From Euclidia mi (lineage: Eukaryota > Arthropoda > Insecta > Lepidoptera > Erebidae), in assembly GCA_944739405.2 (NCBI GenBank), contig OX123205.2, positions 34,368,475-34,432,474 on the forward strand: 64,000 bases of DNA, given 5' to 3'. The translations under genes were made by a program, and so were the position numbers. Positions 1 to 11,502 of the stretch are shown here, one piece after another. How positions within the stretch are numbered: position 1 is the first letter of the stretch; each line of letters opens with the position of its first letter. Under the pieces are notes generated by a model. The model did no database searches. It saw nothing but the letters and a program-made list of their open reading frames with translations, and was not told where the DNA came from.

Positions 1-243
1 TATTTGCTGATCTCAAATTTGGTCGAGGTGGACATATTTATCCCAGTCTGTTAATATTGTCGGGTTGGGTTTCGAAACGAGTCGCCCGAACATGAGGGTA
101 TTGGTGGTGTAGGGTGCTTAAGGGAGTTAGCCTTAATCCCTTAAAAGTAATTTTGGCTGCCGGAGTTGCGTCTAAATATTTTTAAACAATTTCCAACAAT
201 TCTTCATTCAAATATGCAAAACGGAACGTAATTTTAGGTTTCA

Positions 244-569
244 TGTGAAAGTAACTAAATAGGTTGTGTTCGATTCTCTTTTGACTCTTCACCACAGTCA
301 ACCTCACTTTATTAAACTAGTGGAATCAATAAAAGTGATATTTAGGTTTTATGTGAAAAAATGTGATAAGAAACGCAACCGCCACCTTGTGTGAATGATA
401 TTGACAGGAAACGTCAAATTTGTGCGTCATTGCCGTCATTGATCGAGTACTTAAGGTTCTGTAATAAGTAACTAAATAGGTTATAGTAGGTTCTCTTTTG
501 ACTCATAATCCGATAATAGGAGCTCTGCGAAGCAGGGCTCCGTCAACCTTAGTTTATTAAACTAGTGTG
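244..569. repeat. Direct repeat pair with TTTATTAAACTAGTG end and a GC hairpin
   Basis: Two related copies, about 248 to 319 and 465 to 569. Each begins AAGTAACTAAATAGGTT, passes TTCTCTTTTGACTC and ends TTTATTAAACTAGTG. The second also has a hairpin, GGAGCTCTGC with GCAGGGCTCC, about 20 bp before the end. An inverted relative lies at 9741 to 9850. A hairpin near a CTAG end recalls a Helitron terminus, but the inverted copy does not keep CTAG. Confidence 0.6.
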
Positions 570-1568
570 AATAATGTGGAAGTTGGCAGTGCCATACACA
601 CCGATGTTTGTAGTTTTTTTTTTTCAGCGGAAACCAAGTATTTCCGGCAAGTGAAAATGGTGAGGGGGGTTGCGAGACCTACCCCCCTCCCCTCCCAATC
701 ACTCACAACCCCTAAAAACAGCGACGTATTTCGAAACCTTTACCATAATATTGTCGATTGTGTTATTTCTACGACTGATTAATTTTATCAATGTAGGGAT
801 TTCGTATTGCCACCACATCGGAACTATCTATGTCAATTATTGAAGCTTTACGCTCACGTTTCTTCGGAGTGGACAGCTTCTTGTCTTCAAAACTAGTTTC
901 TCCAAATTTTTCATTGAATATTCGAGAAACTGAAGCCTTGCCGATGTCCAGAGCAGAGCTGCCGCAACTCTGTAATCAACACTGTCGATCGGTAATAACC
1001 GGGCCCCCGTTTGCACGCTCTCGTTCAAAGAAGGTCCTCAAACGAAGCACTAACTGACGGCTTTGAGAGTTTAAAATTATCTTTTTTGTTATTTTTGGCA
1101 TTGTGCCTACCAAATAAAACACAACAAAAAAATAAAAAATAATATGCCAAACAGGCAGAATCACAAACCGCATACAAGGCGCTCGTACTGACGTATTCGA
1201 TGACAATATGGCCGCTCCTATTCATCGATTTCATGCCGATTCAATGGTGTCAATCTCTACTGACAGAGGGTTCGTTTCATGCATCTGACATTTTGAGGAT
1301 TATATTTTATTATATTTAAATAATTTATTTACAGTTAATAATAATTATAAAAATAGAGAGAGACATACTAGTATCAATTTACTTTGTAATTTTTAATATA
1401 TATTTTTTATAATTGTTTTCTTTTGCCAATTTATTTTCATAAGTTGAAAGTAGTATGCGTGATACGTAAAATGAGAACCTTCATGCATATCATCATACAG
1501 CGAAAATACTATAATAATTATGAATGTTTCTTCAATTTATTAAATCATAACTGCAAAGTGCGTGGCTT

Positions 1569-1835
1569 CTTACGTAGACGGGTTGTTGTGGTACAGCACT
1601 GAGCTATCGCCACTATATCCGAATATAGCGGCGATAGGCCAGTACTGTACGTAAGGGACTGCCAAGGCGATGGTCTCGGGTTCGATCCCTAGTTTCTCCG
1701 GGCCCACACCTCTGACTTTTTATACTTACGTATGTATTAAAAAGTGTTAAAAAACATAATTGGCAAAGTGTGGGCGAGTAATACACGTCTACCTACCCCT
1801 TGGGGGATAAAAGGCGTGAAGTTTTGTTGTTAATT
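1569..1835 (+). repeat. SINE-like element with long inverted-repeat head
   Basis: Contains GGTCTCGGGTTCGATCCC, a tRNA B-box-like motif (about 1674 to 1691), and ends with a variant of the tail CTACCCCTTGGGGGATAAAAGGCGTGAA seen in SINEs elsewhere in the window. Its first part folds on itself: GTACAGCACTG...CTATCGCCACTATA (from 1591) pairs with TATAGCGGCGATAG...CAGTACTGTAC (to about 1651), with one mismatch in each block. Confidence 0.6.
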
Positions 1836-1839
1836 TAAT

Positions 1840-2800
1840 AAGCCACAACTGCAACCCGCCTACGTAAAAAGCCATGCAAGTAGTTGAATAGTATTATAAC
1901 TTCAATTCTTCAAATTGATCAATTTTGAGCTGTGCTGTGCTATGCTGAGCTGTGTGATGTGAAGTATTCAAATGATAAGCTACTGAAATATGAAGAATTA
2001 CTAAACTCTTGTAGCGGTAGCTATATTGAACCGATGCCATATTTATTATATCGCGGCGGAACTAGTAACATCTAATGGAAATCAATGGAATTGCGAAGAA
2101 AAGAAACGATTGAGATCCGGAATCGCGCTGTTGTAAGTTACATATGCACTTGCAATAAATATATATGGATAAGTTCTCGGCAGTTCTCAGAGGATCTTCC
2201 CTCCAGTTAGCGGAATACTATACCTAATTCCTAAAAAAAAAAACAGCGCTCACACTCAACATAATTATTGATCGAACTACATAAACCATAGAAGTTACAA
2301 ATGATTAAGTCCTTATTGTAAAACATTGATGTACGGAAAACTATATGTATAACAATGAAACTACTTATTTACTACCTAGGGGCTCCGTATCGACCCAGTA
2401 CTGATGCAATTAATCATAACTGCGAAAATGTTAGTAGTTGTGGCTTGTTACTCGACATGCTGATAACCAATAACATGCTGAACTAGACTATCATATATGG
2501 TGCTGTGCTGTGTGCCGCGTATCAATTCCAGAGTTGTGTAAAGGGAAACGAACAAAATGTATTGGATTTTACAGTGCAAAAGTATCAGGAAAATATGTAA
2601 ATGAGAATGAACAATTTTATATTCGTGCTGGATTTGAAACAAAGCGTAAGTCACTTTGCAAATGACAATATCTATAGATGTTATTAAATTGACAAAATAT
2701 GTCCAAGATTGCAGTAATATTAATTTCAGATCAAGCGTTAGAGTTAGACGCGTTCTGTAGGTAGGAACCTGAATATTTCGTGAACAAGGAACAATTAAAA
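1840..2800. other. Unassigned sequence left of the tail exon
   Basis: The final exon or exons of the Side-family gene could lie here or beyond the left edge. I found no stretch with both a convincing phase 0 acceptor and a stop-terminated frame on the minus strand. The minus-strand open frame at 2448 to 2804 has no protein-like composition. No repeat recognised. Confidence 0.3.
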
Positions 2801-2827
2801 CCAAATTATGTTCAAAAATATACTCAC

Positions 2828-3330
2828 CAAATCACTTGTATTCAACGGCAACGCATTCTTGTACTTCAACCAGTCTTCATAAACCTTATCATAAGGCTGT
2901 CTGTGGCAATCATTTGGTCCAACATTCGGCATATGTAGGCTGCTCATTGGCCCCAAGCTCTGTATACTTGGCCCGAAATTCGGCATTGGAGCCAACGTTG
3001 GCGCATACTGCCTGTATTCCATCGGTCGTACTTGCATGTATTGGTTGCAAGGATCGATGTTGTGATCGTAAAATCGGTCACAGTTTAACATCTCATATTT
3101 ATCCGTAGACTTAGATATGAGGGGTCGTATTGAACTATAGTCGGTAGCCGAAGATTTATTTGAACAGTTGTCGCTTATTTTTCCATCTAGAGGTATAATA
3201 TCGGGGTTTTTATCTGCAACGAAAGATAATAAATTTCCTTTAGTGCTCGCTATCTGTTTTTGTTGGTTTCGAAGTGGAAATTTATTTGCTCGGATGAACT
3301 TTATGTTTTTGGTACGACTGGTATTACAGG
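2828..3330 (-). CDS. Side-family exon: cytoplasmic tail
   Basis: A stop-free frame of 167 codons fits the phase 1 acceptor TTGCTCAG and donor GTGAGT. It is hydrophilic and rich in Asn, Lys, Ser and Pro, with the segments ADKNPDIIPLDGKISD, DYSSIRPLISKS, MEYRQYAPTLAPMPNFGP and YDKVYEDWLKYKNALP. The NPDIIP-type motif and Tyr-rich end fit tails of this family. If the donor is not used, the frame runs twelve more codons to a stop at 2795; the near-perfect donor makes splicing to a further exon more likely. The acceptor choice is less certain than the frame. Confidence 0.7.
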
Positions 3331-3472
3331 CTGAGCAATTATTAATATTGGTTGGAATGAAATTACAAGCCTTTATAAAATTCTGTTGTTAGAGTTATTG
3401 GTGTGTATGAAGGGGTTGTTCTTAATTCTTTTTTGGGATTTCTAATTTTAACTTTATATTAATTGTAAGACT

Positions 3473-3862
3473 TTGACAATACATCGCACGGTAGAAAAAA
3501 TATGTTATGTGCTTAAAGTAGACGTAGATGTAGTGACAAGTATCGAGAAAGGCATGTTAAGATGGTTTGGGCACATGGAGAGGATGGATGACGAAAGACT
3601 GCCAAAGAAGATATATAAGGCAAGTGTGAATGGGACAGGACGAAGGGGAAGACCTAGCCGGACGTTCTCTGACCAGATTGGAGACATCCTAAAAAAAGGA
3701 CAGGTTAGAAGTACCCTAAACAGAAGAGCATGCATGAGAAACTTGATGGGAGTGAATGAAGCAAGAGAGGTATGTCAGGTTCGTTGCAAATGGCGTTCCG
3801 TAGTCTCTGCCTACCCCTCCGGGAAACAGGCGTGAGTCTATGTATGTATGTGTATGTATATT
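3473..3862 (+). pseudogene. LINE ORF C-terminal fragment with 3' tail
   Basis: The frame reads SIEKGMLRWFGHMERMDDER, then KKIYKASVNGTGRRGRPS, then RRACMRNLMGVNEAREVCQ and KWRSVVSAYPSGKQA. This is the C-terminal end of insect LINE reverse-transcriptase proteins, often mis-annotated as craniofacial development protein. It ends with GCGTGAGTCTATGTATGTATGTG, a short TATG repeat. No RT catalytic region precedes it, so this is a 5'-truncated insertion; LINE sequence seems to start near 3495. It lies 140 bp upstream of the tail exon on the opposite strand. Confidence 0.75.
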
Positions 3863-6100
3863 AAAGTAGATATTTTGTTGGCAGTGGCATAAGTATGACT
3901 GCGAGACAGTTATTCGATCACGAATTAAATTATTATGATAATTCAATATAGAAAATTACAATTTCACTACGCACAAACATAACAAGATATATTAAATATT
4001 CAGCTTATATTTTATTGACTTGACGCTGAGGCAAGTCAAATTTTCATAATTCAAAATTAACCAAATATTTGCCAACAAAACTTGCCAATTTTCTCCTTCT
4101 TTAGAAAGTTTTCTCGGACCTTTTGTCCCTATCATTTTACAAAGGTCTGGAAGGTCATAGTTAAGTCTAGCTTTATCTTTTAAATAGACCTTAAAATTTT
4201 GAGGCCAAATACTATTCAAATTACGTAGCTTTGAGGCTGGCAACTCTGTAAAATATTCATTGTCTCATCAGTATGGGTCAGTCTGATATCGCACTTATTA
4301 CGGAGCCAGATTTGGCCCCAAATGGCTTTGCCGGTTGAAGTGTTAATTTTGATACGTTTGGGGCTCTTTTGAAAACATAGTAACGAGAAACGTTATTAGG
4401 TTGATTACATGTTTTCATAAATTTTAATAAGTTACCTACTCAAAGGTTTTAGATTCTAAAAGTCCGAGTAGTAAGTACGCTTTGAATCCCCGTCGCAAAA
4501 AGGAGTATGCATTGTAGCTCCTAATCGAATTGATGACGTGATCAAATAGTTCTAGCGACAAATTATGAAGATCTATATATTGGCAGATAGTTGTTTTTTA
4601 TTTCATATTTTTTCGTCACTATACTTACCTAAACTATCGACGCTTTTAGACTCTTTGGTACCAGTGAGGGGTATGTTTGACGTCTCATCGTGCTGTCGCT
4701 TGTCTTTCTCATGTTTATCTGCAAAGAAACATTATTACAATATCGAAATACAAGCTTAATCCATAATAACTATAGATAAGTTTTTATCAGTTAGTTATTG
4801 TCGATTTCAATGTAACTGTTCGAATGGATAATTAAAATTGCAAAGGGAAAATACAGAGACAAGTAAAAGCAATTTTACCCTGAATGGTGTTTTTAATGAA
4901 AAAGATTATTTGATTTAGCAAAATTATTAATAAAAGCGAATAATCTGTATGGAATAATAATCTTATAAATATTTAGTTTTTCTTTAAAATGATAATACTC
5001 GTTTAATGTTTAAATACTGTTAACCGGATGAGTTCACAAACACTTCACAAACGAACAGAAAAGACTCAAAACAACAATATTTAAGTACCTAGATCAGTCA
5101 AAGCATTGACCCATGTAAAAATCGAACCCACAACACTCGGAGTAATATTTAGCAGCTAGGTGACCCCTTCCACTACTCTATTATCCGTACTGTCAATTCA
5201 CTAAAAGATTTCGTAAAGGAATTCAGGTTGTTTCAAATGTTTCCAAATATTTTGCTCAACAGCTTCAAGCCCAATTTCATCACCTCTAGTTATCTAGATA
5301 GGCATTATCTACCAAATAAATTCGAGATTAAAACAAAATTCGTATGGTATCTGCCAAGTAATTTAACAGGCATTTATCAGGCAGTGGTCAAACTGGTGCT
5401 TAGTCTTACAAATCATGAACCACGGTCTGTGGACCAGATATCTATTCTTGTCAATAGTTTAACTTTTGTCAAAATTAGATATTTATTTTTCTTTTAGCAC
5501 TAAATGTATTAAGAGATTAAGGAATCAGTCAAAAGTTGTCCACTGCTAGACATTAGCTTTCCCCAAGGCTCTCCACACCAACCGATGTTTGCCTTAACAT
5601 CAACCTAAGCTAGGCTAGCTAAGCTTATATTATTTGAAAGAAAATTTGATTATTATCCAACCTTATTTCAGGAGTACGAGTTATAGGCCGTTTTAATTGC
5701 GTCGCGTGAAAATTATTAGCTGGCCATTTCATGGCGTGGGTGTCATAGGAGACGACTGAGGCGAATACATGAACAAAATTATATGTCTGAGTAGAGACGA
5801 AAAACTAGTCATCCAATCTTTTTCCAACCTCTCTGGCTATTTTTACAGTTGGCCAAATAATTCTCTAGTTAATCCTTCAGTTGAAACAGAAAATCGGTTG
5901 TCTATATAACATACACTATTTTCAATAGAAACATATCTTTCAATACAATCTATTCTGAAAACAAAGTCCAAATATTCAAATTACGAAATCCATTTTCCAA
6001 TCTGAATTCTAGTTTGTCGGAATTGTTATTTAAAAAATGTGAACCGCGTTCCAAATTCTTTGAATTTTCATTAAAACTAAGAAAAATTTAATTAAATTTG
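3863..6100. other. Intron sequence, mostly unassigned
   Basis: Lies in the intron between the tail and transmembrane exons. It is AT-rich. A fragment at about 5543 to 5600 (GTCCACTGCTAGACATTAGC) belongs to the dispersed CACTGCTGGGCA family found also near 6590, 10345, 21610 and 36310. The frames at 4565 to 4759 and 5228 to 5497 show no recognisable domain. Confidence 0.4.
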
Positions 6101-6105
6101 CACGT

Positions 6106-6193
6106 AGCACTACCATAACCAATAAGAGCTGCGCAGTAGCAATTTTACGTACAAAAATGTCTCCTGCGCATTTTATTGGTCTATGGTAGTGCT
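6106..6193. repeat. Short hairpin element (88 bp)
   Basis: Left arm AGCACTACCATAACCAATAA (from 6106) and right arm TTATTGGTCTATGGTAGTGCT (to 6193) are inverted, extending inward to GCGCAG and CTGCGCA. A loop of about 27 bases contains TTTTACGTACAAAA. It is probably a small foldback MITE; it lies only 80 bp from the transmembrane exon's donor. Confidence 0.65.
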
Positions 6194-6273
6194 CAAGTAG
6201 TTTGCCGGCATCTATATCATAACTGACACCGGGACAGGAGAAGGTAAATAAAAGCTTGTAAAATAAAACTCAC

Positions 6274-6396
6274 GCTTATTGCAGTACTTGCAGCAGAACA
6301 CGGCGGCTGACACGGCTGTCATGGCGGCGATCACTCCCACTGCTCCCAGCACTATTATCAGCACCGTTGTTAGCTCCACCTTTACTGGCACCTGAG
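6274..6396 (-). CDS. Side-family exon: transmembrane segment
   Basis: After a split Ala codon this reads QVPVKVELTTVLIIVLGAVG, VIAAMTAVSAAVFCC and KYCNK. The run from about TVLIIVL to AAVF is a single hydrophobic helix, followed by cysteines and basic residues that fit a cytoplasmic stop-transfer signal with possible palmitoylation. Acceptor CTACCAG; donor GTGAGT; both ends phase 1. It marks the protein as type I membrane-bound, not secreted. Confidence 0.9.
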
Positions 6397-6833
6397 CTGG
6401 TAGGAGAAGAAAGTCCATCATTATACTTTACACTTACATTATACTTTTTCCTGAAAATCCAACCGCCAAGGGCTCAGTATTATGTATTAAATCACTGCTT
6501 TCGGTTATAATATGTTTCTATTAGCTAGACGGTTTTGAACGTGACTGGTCAATAACTAAGATAAATATTTCCTCACCATCATCTCAACCAAGAGACGTCC
6601 ACTGTTAGTTATAAGCCATCACCAAGGCTCTACGCACTATAAAATAAATTTTATTTATTGATTTTCTTGGTTAAAAATTCAATTCTTCTTTCAGTACTTA
6701 TTATAAAATTAAATAACCACAACGCACAAAAAGTGCTGTCGATTTTTTAAATCTAAGTTTAATCTTCTCAGCAGAAGATTAATAAAATTAATGGAATTAC
6801 TAGATTAATCTAGTACATATTTTAAATACTAAC

Positions 6834-7017
6834 CTGTATGCCTCTGTGGGTACTTCAGCAAACTTGAAGTCAAAGTCAGAGCCTCACTGAAGCCTTTCCT
6901 ATTAAAGGCTCTGACCGACACGGCGAGAGAATTGCTGGCAGAGAGACCTGACACTTCAAAGTCAGGGTCATCATTGCTCACGTTACGGAGAAGCAGACCG
7001 GTTGCCATGTCGAAGAT
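6834..7017 (-). CDS. Side-family exon: end of the fibronectin type III domain
   Basis: Reads IFDMATGLLLRNVSNDDPDF, EVSGLSASNSLAVSVRAFNR, KGFSEALTLTSSLLKYPQRH and T. F-E-V-S-G-L...VRAFNRKGFSE is the E to G strand region of a fibronectin III fold. Sequon NVS. Acceptor CCACCAG in phase 0, donor GTTAGT in phase 1. Sixty-one codons, the longest extracellular exon in the gene. Confidence 0.9.
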
Positions 7018-7117
7018 CTGGTGGAAACGAGCAGTTATTAATTTATATGATTGGTATTATATATGGGGATCTCGGTGTGGTGAATGCAAAGTGTTAAAAC
7101 CCATACATGTCATCTTA

Positions 7118-7470
7118 CGCTGGCAAGACGGGTTGGTATAAGGTTTGATGTTGAGTTTTCCGTACTTTCTCTACGATACTGTTGGTTTCGTGTATTACTT
7201 ATTTTCCTTTGTCACCTCTTACGACAGCAACAGAATGGGGTAATGACATTTTATCATCAACATCAGCCTTTAAAAGTCCACTGCTGGACTAGTCCTCCCC
7301 TTTGGAAGGAGGAATTGGCCTTCTTTACCACGCTGGCCAAACGGGTTGGTATAAGGTTTGTATCAAGTTTTCCTTCTCTTACAGTGCTCCCTCTGTCGTC
7401 TCTTACGACACCCATAGGATGATATGGGGTGGTGACAATCCGTATTCCTAATCCGTCACCACACGGAGAA
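7118..7470 (+). repeat. Two tandem copies of a dispersed repeat (ACGGGTTGGTATAAGG family)
   Basis: GCTGGC(A/C)A(G/A)ACGGGTTGGTATAAGGTTTG occurs at about 7119 and 7331, each followed by a TCTTACGACA region. The second copy also has CCACTGCTGGACTAGTCCTC before it and AATCCGTCACCACACGG after it. A third copy is at 49500 to 49765. It is non-coding and probably a truncated retroelement. Confidence 0.6.
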
Positions 7471-7798
7471 AGTAATATTTATTTAAATTAATGCAGTCGA
7501 TTATCGAAAGTTAAAAGAAAAAGGTAAATTCGTAATGACAACAGCTCTTATAATTTGTCTGTATAATTATTTTGGTATGCGCATGTATAAAGGTTTGATT
7601 AGTAGATAATATTTCATTGTACATAATTCACGTTGATGTTCGGTTACATTCTGTAATATTTTATGCTATAAGTAAATACACGACTGGTATTTTTACATAA
7701 TAAATTAAACAATGATTGCAAACAAGTGTTTTTACTAAAGAACAATAACGCTGTTCTAAATTATAGCATTTCCATTCTACTAATTATTTTGCCGTTTC

Positions 7799-8127
7799 AG
7801 CAGTGTAATATCATCATCATCAGCCCTGTATATAAACTGTCCCACTGCTGGGCACGGGCCTCTTCTCATTATGAGAAGGGTAAGGCCATAGTCCACCACG
7901 CTGGCCCAATGCGGGTTGGCAGACATCACAGGTCTTTCAAGAACATTATGGAGAACTGTCAGACATGCAGGTTTCCTCACGATGTTTTCCTTCACCATTT
8001 AGCAAGCGATCATTAACAATTTAATACGTAACTAACTCCGAAAAGTCATTGGAGCGCACCGTGGATTCGAACTCGGACCCTCTGCGTAGCAGTCTGTCAG
8101 TCTCTCCACTAGGCTATCGCTGCGTAA
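7799..8127 (-). mobile_element. tRNA-headed SINE, family A
   Basis: On the minus strand it begins with a tRNA-like head: CGCAGCGATAGCCTAGTGG (A box) and GAGTTCGAATCC (B box) at about 8050 to 8127. The body includes GGTTTCCTCACGATGTTTTC (plus strand) and it ends CCCACTGCTGGGCACGGGCC plus an ATC-rich tail at 7810. Near-identical elements lie at 23756 to 24092 (+) and 63508 to 63725 (-). RNA polymerase III promoter boxes are expected in such heads. It is not a gene, although short frames run through it. Confidence 0.85.
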
Positions 8128-8543
8128 TATCTGAATCCGAATATATCTCAAAGAACAATTTAAAATGAGTTATAATTCCTACATCTTAATCCGATTCCAA
8201 CGCTCGCAATAAAATAAATTTCAAAGTCATGTACTTCTGGAAGCGAGTCTTCTCAACATAGAAACTTTACCCTACCGGTGTCACACTAGAATAAACCCAC
8301 TTATTTCTAAAAGGAAAGTTTTGATCTTTTAATAGATGATAATCCACTTACGTCTAGAAGAGATTCTGCGTAACAAAGGTACTTAATTAGGCCTGCTATT
8401 TACCCTGGTATTAGCAAACAACATTTACTTCTTAAAGCGTGTCTCCCCAACATAGGAATTTAACCCTACTCCTGCAAAAATCTTAGTCTTCCTAACTTAC
8501 ATACCTCTAACGCAGATTTACAGAAGGAATCATATATACTTAC

Positions 8544-8656
8544 TTCTAGAAGAAAAGACTGTCGGATGCCACCATCGTAACCGGGCGTGCAGTTGAGGGT
8601 TAGAGAGTCGTACGTCACGTTGGAGATCTCACACGCTTTGGGGGTTGATGGCTTGT
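8544..8656 (-). CDS. Side-family exon: start of the fibronectin type III domain
   Basis: Reads (D)KPSTPKACEISNVTYDSLTL then NCTPGYDGGIRQSFLLE. The P-x-x-P-x-x-C...LTLNC..GYDGG pattern opens the fibronectin III domain seen before the membrane in Side proteins. Sequons NVT and NCT are present. Acceptor TTTCCAG in phase 1; donor GAA/GTAAGT in phase 0. 113 bp. Confidence 0.9.
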
Positions 8657-8766
8657 CTGGAAACAAAGACAATATATTATAATCTAAAAGCAAGGGGTAA
8701 GGTAGAAAATAGATACCTCACTTATAAAATAATTTTTGTCTCATTGTTCAGTCGTTATTAATATTC

Positions 8767-8872
8767 ATGAGAGTAAATGAAGCAAGAGAGATATGTCAGG
8801 ATCGTTGCAAATTGCGCTCCGTAGTCTCTGCCTACCCCCTTTAGGAAACAGACGTGAGTCTATGTATGTATG
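8767..8872 (+). mobile_element. LINE 3'-end fragment
   Basis: Matches the end of the LINE fragment at 3473 to 3862: GAGTAAATGAAGCAAGAGAG, then TGTCAGGATCGTTGCAAATT, then CTCTGCCTACCCCCTTTAGG and GTGAGTCTATGTATGTATG. Only about 105 bp are present, a severe 5' truncation. Confidence 0.75.
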
Positions 8873-9525
8873 TTGTTAATATTTTGTTAATATGCCAGTA
8901 AATTCAATAAAATACACCAAATTGCGATTCTATGTTCCTTGGGACTCGTTATGTGAAATGTTTTTTTAAGATTGACAGGTTATCCCCGTGATCCCGCTTT
9001 TTCAATGGGTCATTATGTTTCCTCTACCAAAACCACGGTTTCAGTGAATAGTCTCGGATGCCTTTCAGAGTATAGCACATACTGTCTCCACGTTGATAGT
9101 AAAAAAACCCACAACAGTGTTCCCTCCGCCAGTCAGAAAAAATGTCACCAAACAAGCACTCAGCATATAGTTCAAATAAATATGTGAATACAAAATGGCC
9201 ACTGGCTGCACCGCGAGTAAAACGTCACACACATCAACTGTCGCGTTGCTCGTACGCTGTGGCTGACATTCGTCTAGCTTATACGAGTGTTTCTGTTTTC
9301 ACTTTCACGTTTGTTTTGACCAAATTATTTATGGCTTATGTTAAACTTACCAGCAGATATACGGCCATTTTCAATATTCGATCCATACATGGATTTTGAG
9401 ATTCGTCATTCGTGTGTGACATATTTTGTATGGAGCTTATGTCAAAAACGAATCTAAAATCTACAGATCTATCTATAGATCGAATATTGAATTCCGTACA
9501 TAGTAACATATAACAGACGAAAATA

Positions 9526-9873
9526 GTAAACGATCACCAAACTGAAACCCGCATTTAAATGTAAAATTATAACCAAATTTTTTACATTTCGCTATCCCAT
9601 TTAAGCAAAATGACTCCAAATAAATCATTGTTAACCCAAAAGTAGTAAATGATCACCAAAATTAAACCAGCATTTTAATGTAAAATTATAACCAAAGTTT
9701 TTTTGTTAGTTGTATGAAATACCAACACTTAAATTGGATTTGGTTACACCACCTACTTTAATAAACTACGTTGACGGGCCCTTGCTTCGCAGGGCTCCTA
9801 TTTTTGAATTAAGGGTCACAAGAGAACCTAACATAACCTATTTATTTGGTGATCATTTACTACATTTTTAGGT
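9526..9873. repeat. Repeat with direct and inverted copies of TAGTAAAYGATCACCAAA
   Basis: A block of about 60 bp starts at about 9526 and again at 9645, sharing GATCACCAAA, AATGTAAAATTATAACCAAA and a T run. An inverted end, TTTGGTGATCATTTACTAC, is at 9837 to 9855. Between them (9741 to 9850) lies the inverted relative of the 244 to 569 repeat. The bounded inverted layout suggests a non-autonomous DNA element. Confidence 0.55.
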
Positions 9874-10879
9874 GTTCGAATACAATTTGAAGTGCAGTCG
9901 TGACTTAAATAGCTAGTACTATTGTAATTTTAGACTTTATTTTTCTGGTGTTAATTATATATTTTTGGTTAAAGAACTAAGAGTATCAAAGCATTTTTTG
10001 GTGGTCATTATATTTAACCCCATTATTTTTGTGTACTTTTGTCTACATTTTGCTAGCTAGCTTCAATATCAGAGGAGTATCCGACTGATTTTTAGTCCCT
10101 CTTTTTTATTCCCTATGGGTAGAATATTAGAAGAAAAAACATCACTAGTGGGCGCTCAAGTCATAAAAGGTACACGCTGTTCAAATTGCATGTTATTCGC
10201 TTCAGTAGTTTATTGTGCTATGATATCATATCATTTAAGACAAGTGACTTTATATTTATGTATATATGATTCTTAAAGAACCCGCTTACCGAAGATTGAC
10301 AAAAATGACCTATTTGTAATCTGATTATTATATTTGTTTTGATCATCATCATCATGTCAGCCTAGAGACATCCACAGCTGAACATAGGCTTCCCCCAAGG
10401 TTCAAGGTACAATTATCTTTCAGTTAGCTGATAAAACTTTTCAATTCGAAGACTACCAACCGATAGTTTTCGACAATCAAAAAGTAATTGAAAAGTCTAA
10501 TCGGGAGAGCATTTTAATTGAAACTCGCGGAGCTCTTTGAGACTAAAATAAAACATCGAGTTTTCATTTTAAGTTTTCTGCTAAGAAGGTTAGATTCATC
10601 AGGGAATGGATGAAATAATGTTTTATAGAAGCCAGACTCAGAGAAAGTAGCTTTGAAGTGAGATGATAAAAATATACAAGGTTGTGAGAGTTGGCCTTTA
10701 ATTTACATGTTTTGTTTGGAAGTTTTTATTTTATTTCTAAAATTTATTCCTTGTTCTACAATATTCGGTGGGAAAAGAGTAATGTAGGACATCGTTGATC
10801 CCTGTATTAATACTGGATACAAATCAACGATGCCGTATTTTCCTAAAACTTAGGTAGGTATATGAAACCTGTAACATGA

Positions 10880-11150
10880 TTTGGAAATTACTTTTTTTAA
10901 CAGGTGGCAAACGAGCAGTCGGAGTACCTGACAGTAAGAAAATACCGCCGCACATGGAGACCTGTAACATTAGTGGATACACTAGTGCTTTGCCGGCCTT
11001 GGGGATGAGTAAATCAAAATAAGCGAGGTGTGAAAGGTGACGGGGCCTCTGGCTCTCTCACTCACCGAACAAAATGCAACAGTATAAATACTGTTGCTCT
11101 TCGTAGATATTCTGTGAGAGGGTAGTACTTTCTCGTCACAAAGGCCCATT
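10880..11150. repeat. Dispersed repeat (GGCAAACGAGCAGNCGG family)
   Basis: Shares GGCAAACGAGCAG, GCCGCACATGGAGAC-like and CTCTCACTCACCGAAC...ATGCAACAGTATA segments with 17884 to 18105, and the first half more loosely with 46496 to 46650. No coding capacity. The sequence at 11057 to 11100 ends in a short TACTGTTGC hairpin. Confidence 0.5.
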
Positions 11151-11160
11151 TATAGTAAAA

Positions 11161-11370
11161 CTAGAGGACGCCAGCAGCTAAGCCTGCAATTTTTTAAAAT
11201 TTACCCGTTTTGGCCGATCCCGTGGGAATTTCGGGAAATCCCTCCTTAGTGCACCCCTACGGGACCCAAGGAACATACATGCCAAATTTCAGCTACCTGA
11301 GCCCAAAGGTTTCGGCTTTAGCGTGTCTGTCAGTCAGTAAGTAACGCAAGGATTTTATATATTAAGATAA
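11161..11370 (+). mobile_element. RTE-type SINE, family E
   Basis: Starts CTAGAGGACGCCAGCAGC, contains GATCCCGTGGGAATTTCGGG and CATACATGCCAAATTTCAGC, and ends GTGTCTGTCAGTCAGTAAGT followed by AACGCAAGGATTTTATATAT. Four relatives lie at 28329 to 28510 (+), 32457 to 32663 (-), 36985 to 37152 (-) and 62579 to 62792 (+). The layout matches non-autonomous elements thought to be moved by RTE-class LINEs. Confidence 0.7.
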
Positions 11371-11502
11371 GATTAAAGTGAAATAATCATAGCTTTACTA
11401 CCTATTTGGTGATTTCTGAAATAGAACGAACTAAAAAAATCATAAAAATGTCGTATTAAATAGTTTTAAAGCAAACGTTTCAAAACATGGTGTGCATTTT
11501 AC

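Noticed and set aside
567..1234. Short frames on both strands near the left edge
   Set aside because: They overlap each other on opposite strands, have no domain and no splice context fitting the host gene.
2448..2804. 118-codon minus-strand frame as the last exon of the Side-family gene
   Set aside because: It has no suitable phase 0 acceptor, is rich in hydrophobic and Leu/Ile residues from AT-rich DNA, and overlaps the end of the tail exon's intron.
9142..9399. 85-codon plus-strand frame
   Set aside because: Serine and aromatic-rich without a domain, lies in the intron of the host gene, and no polyadenylation or promoter context is visible.
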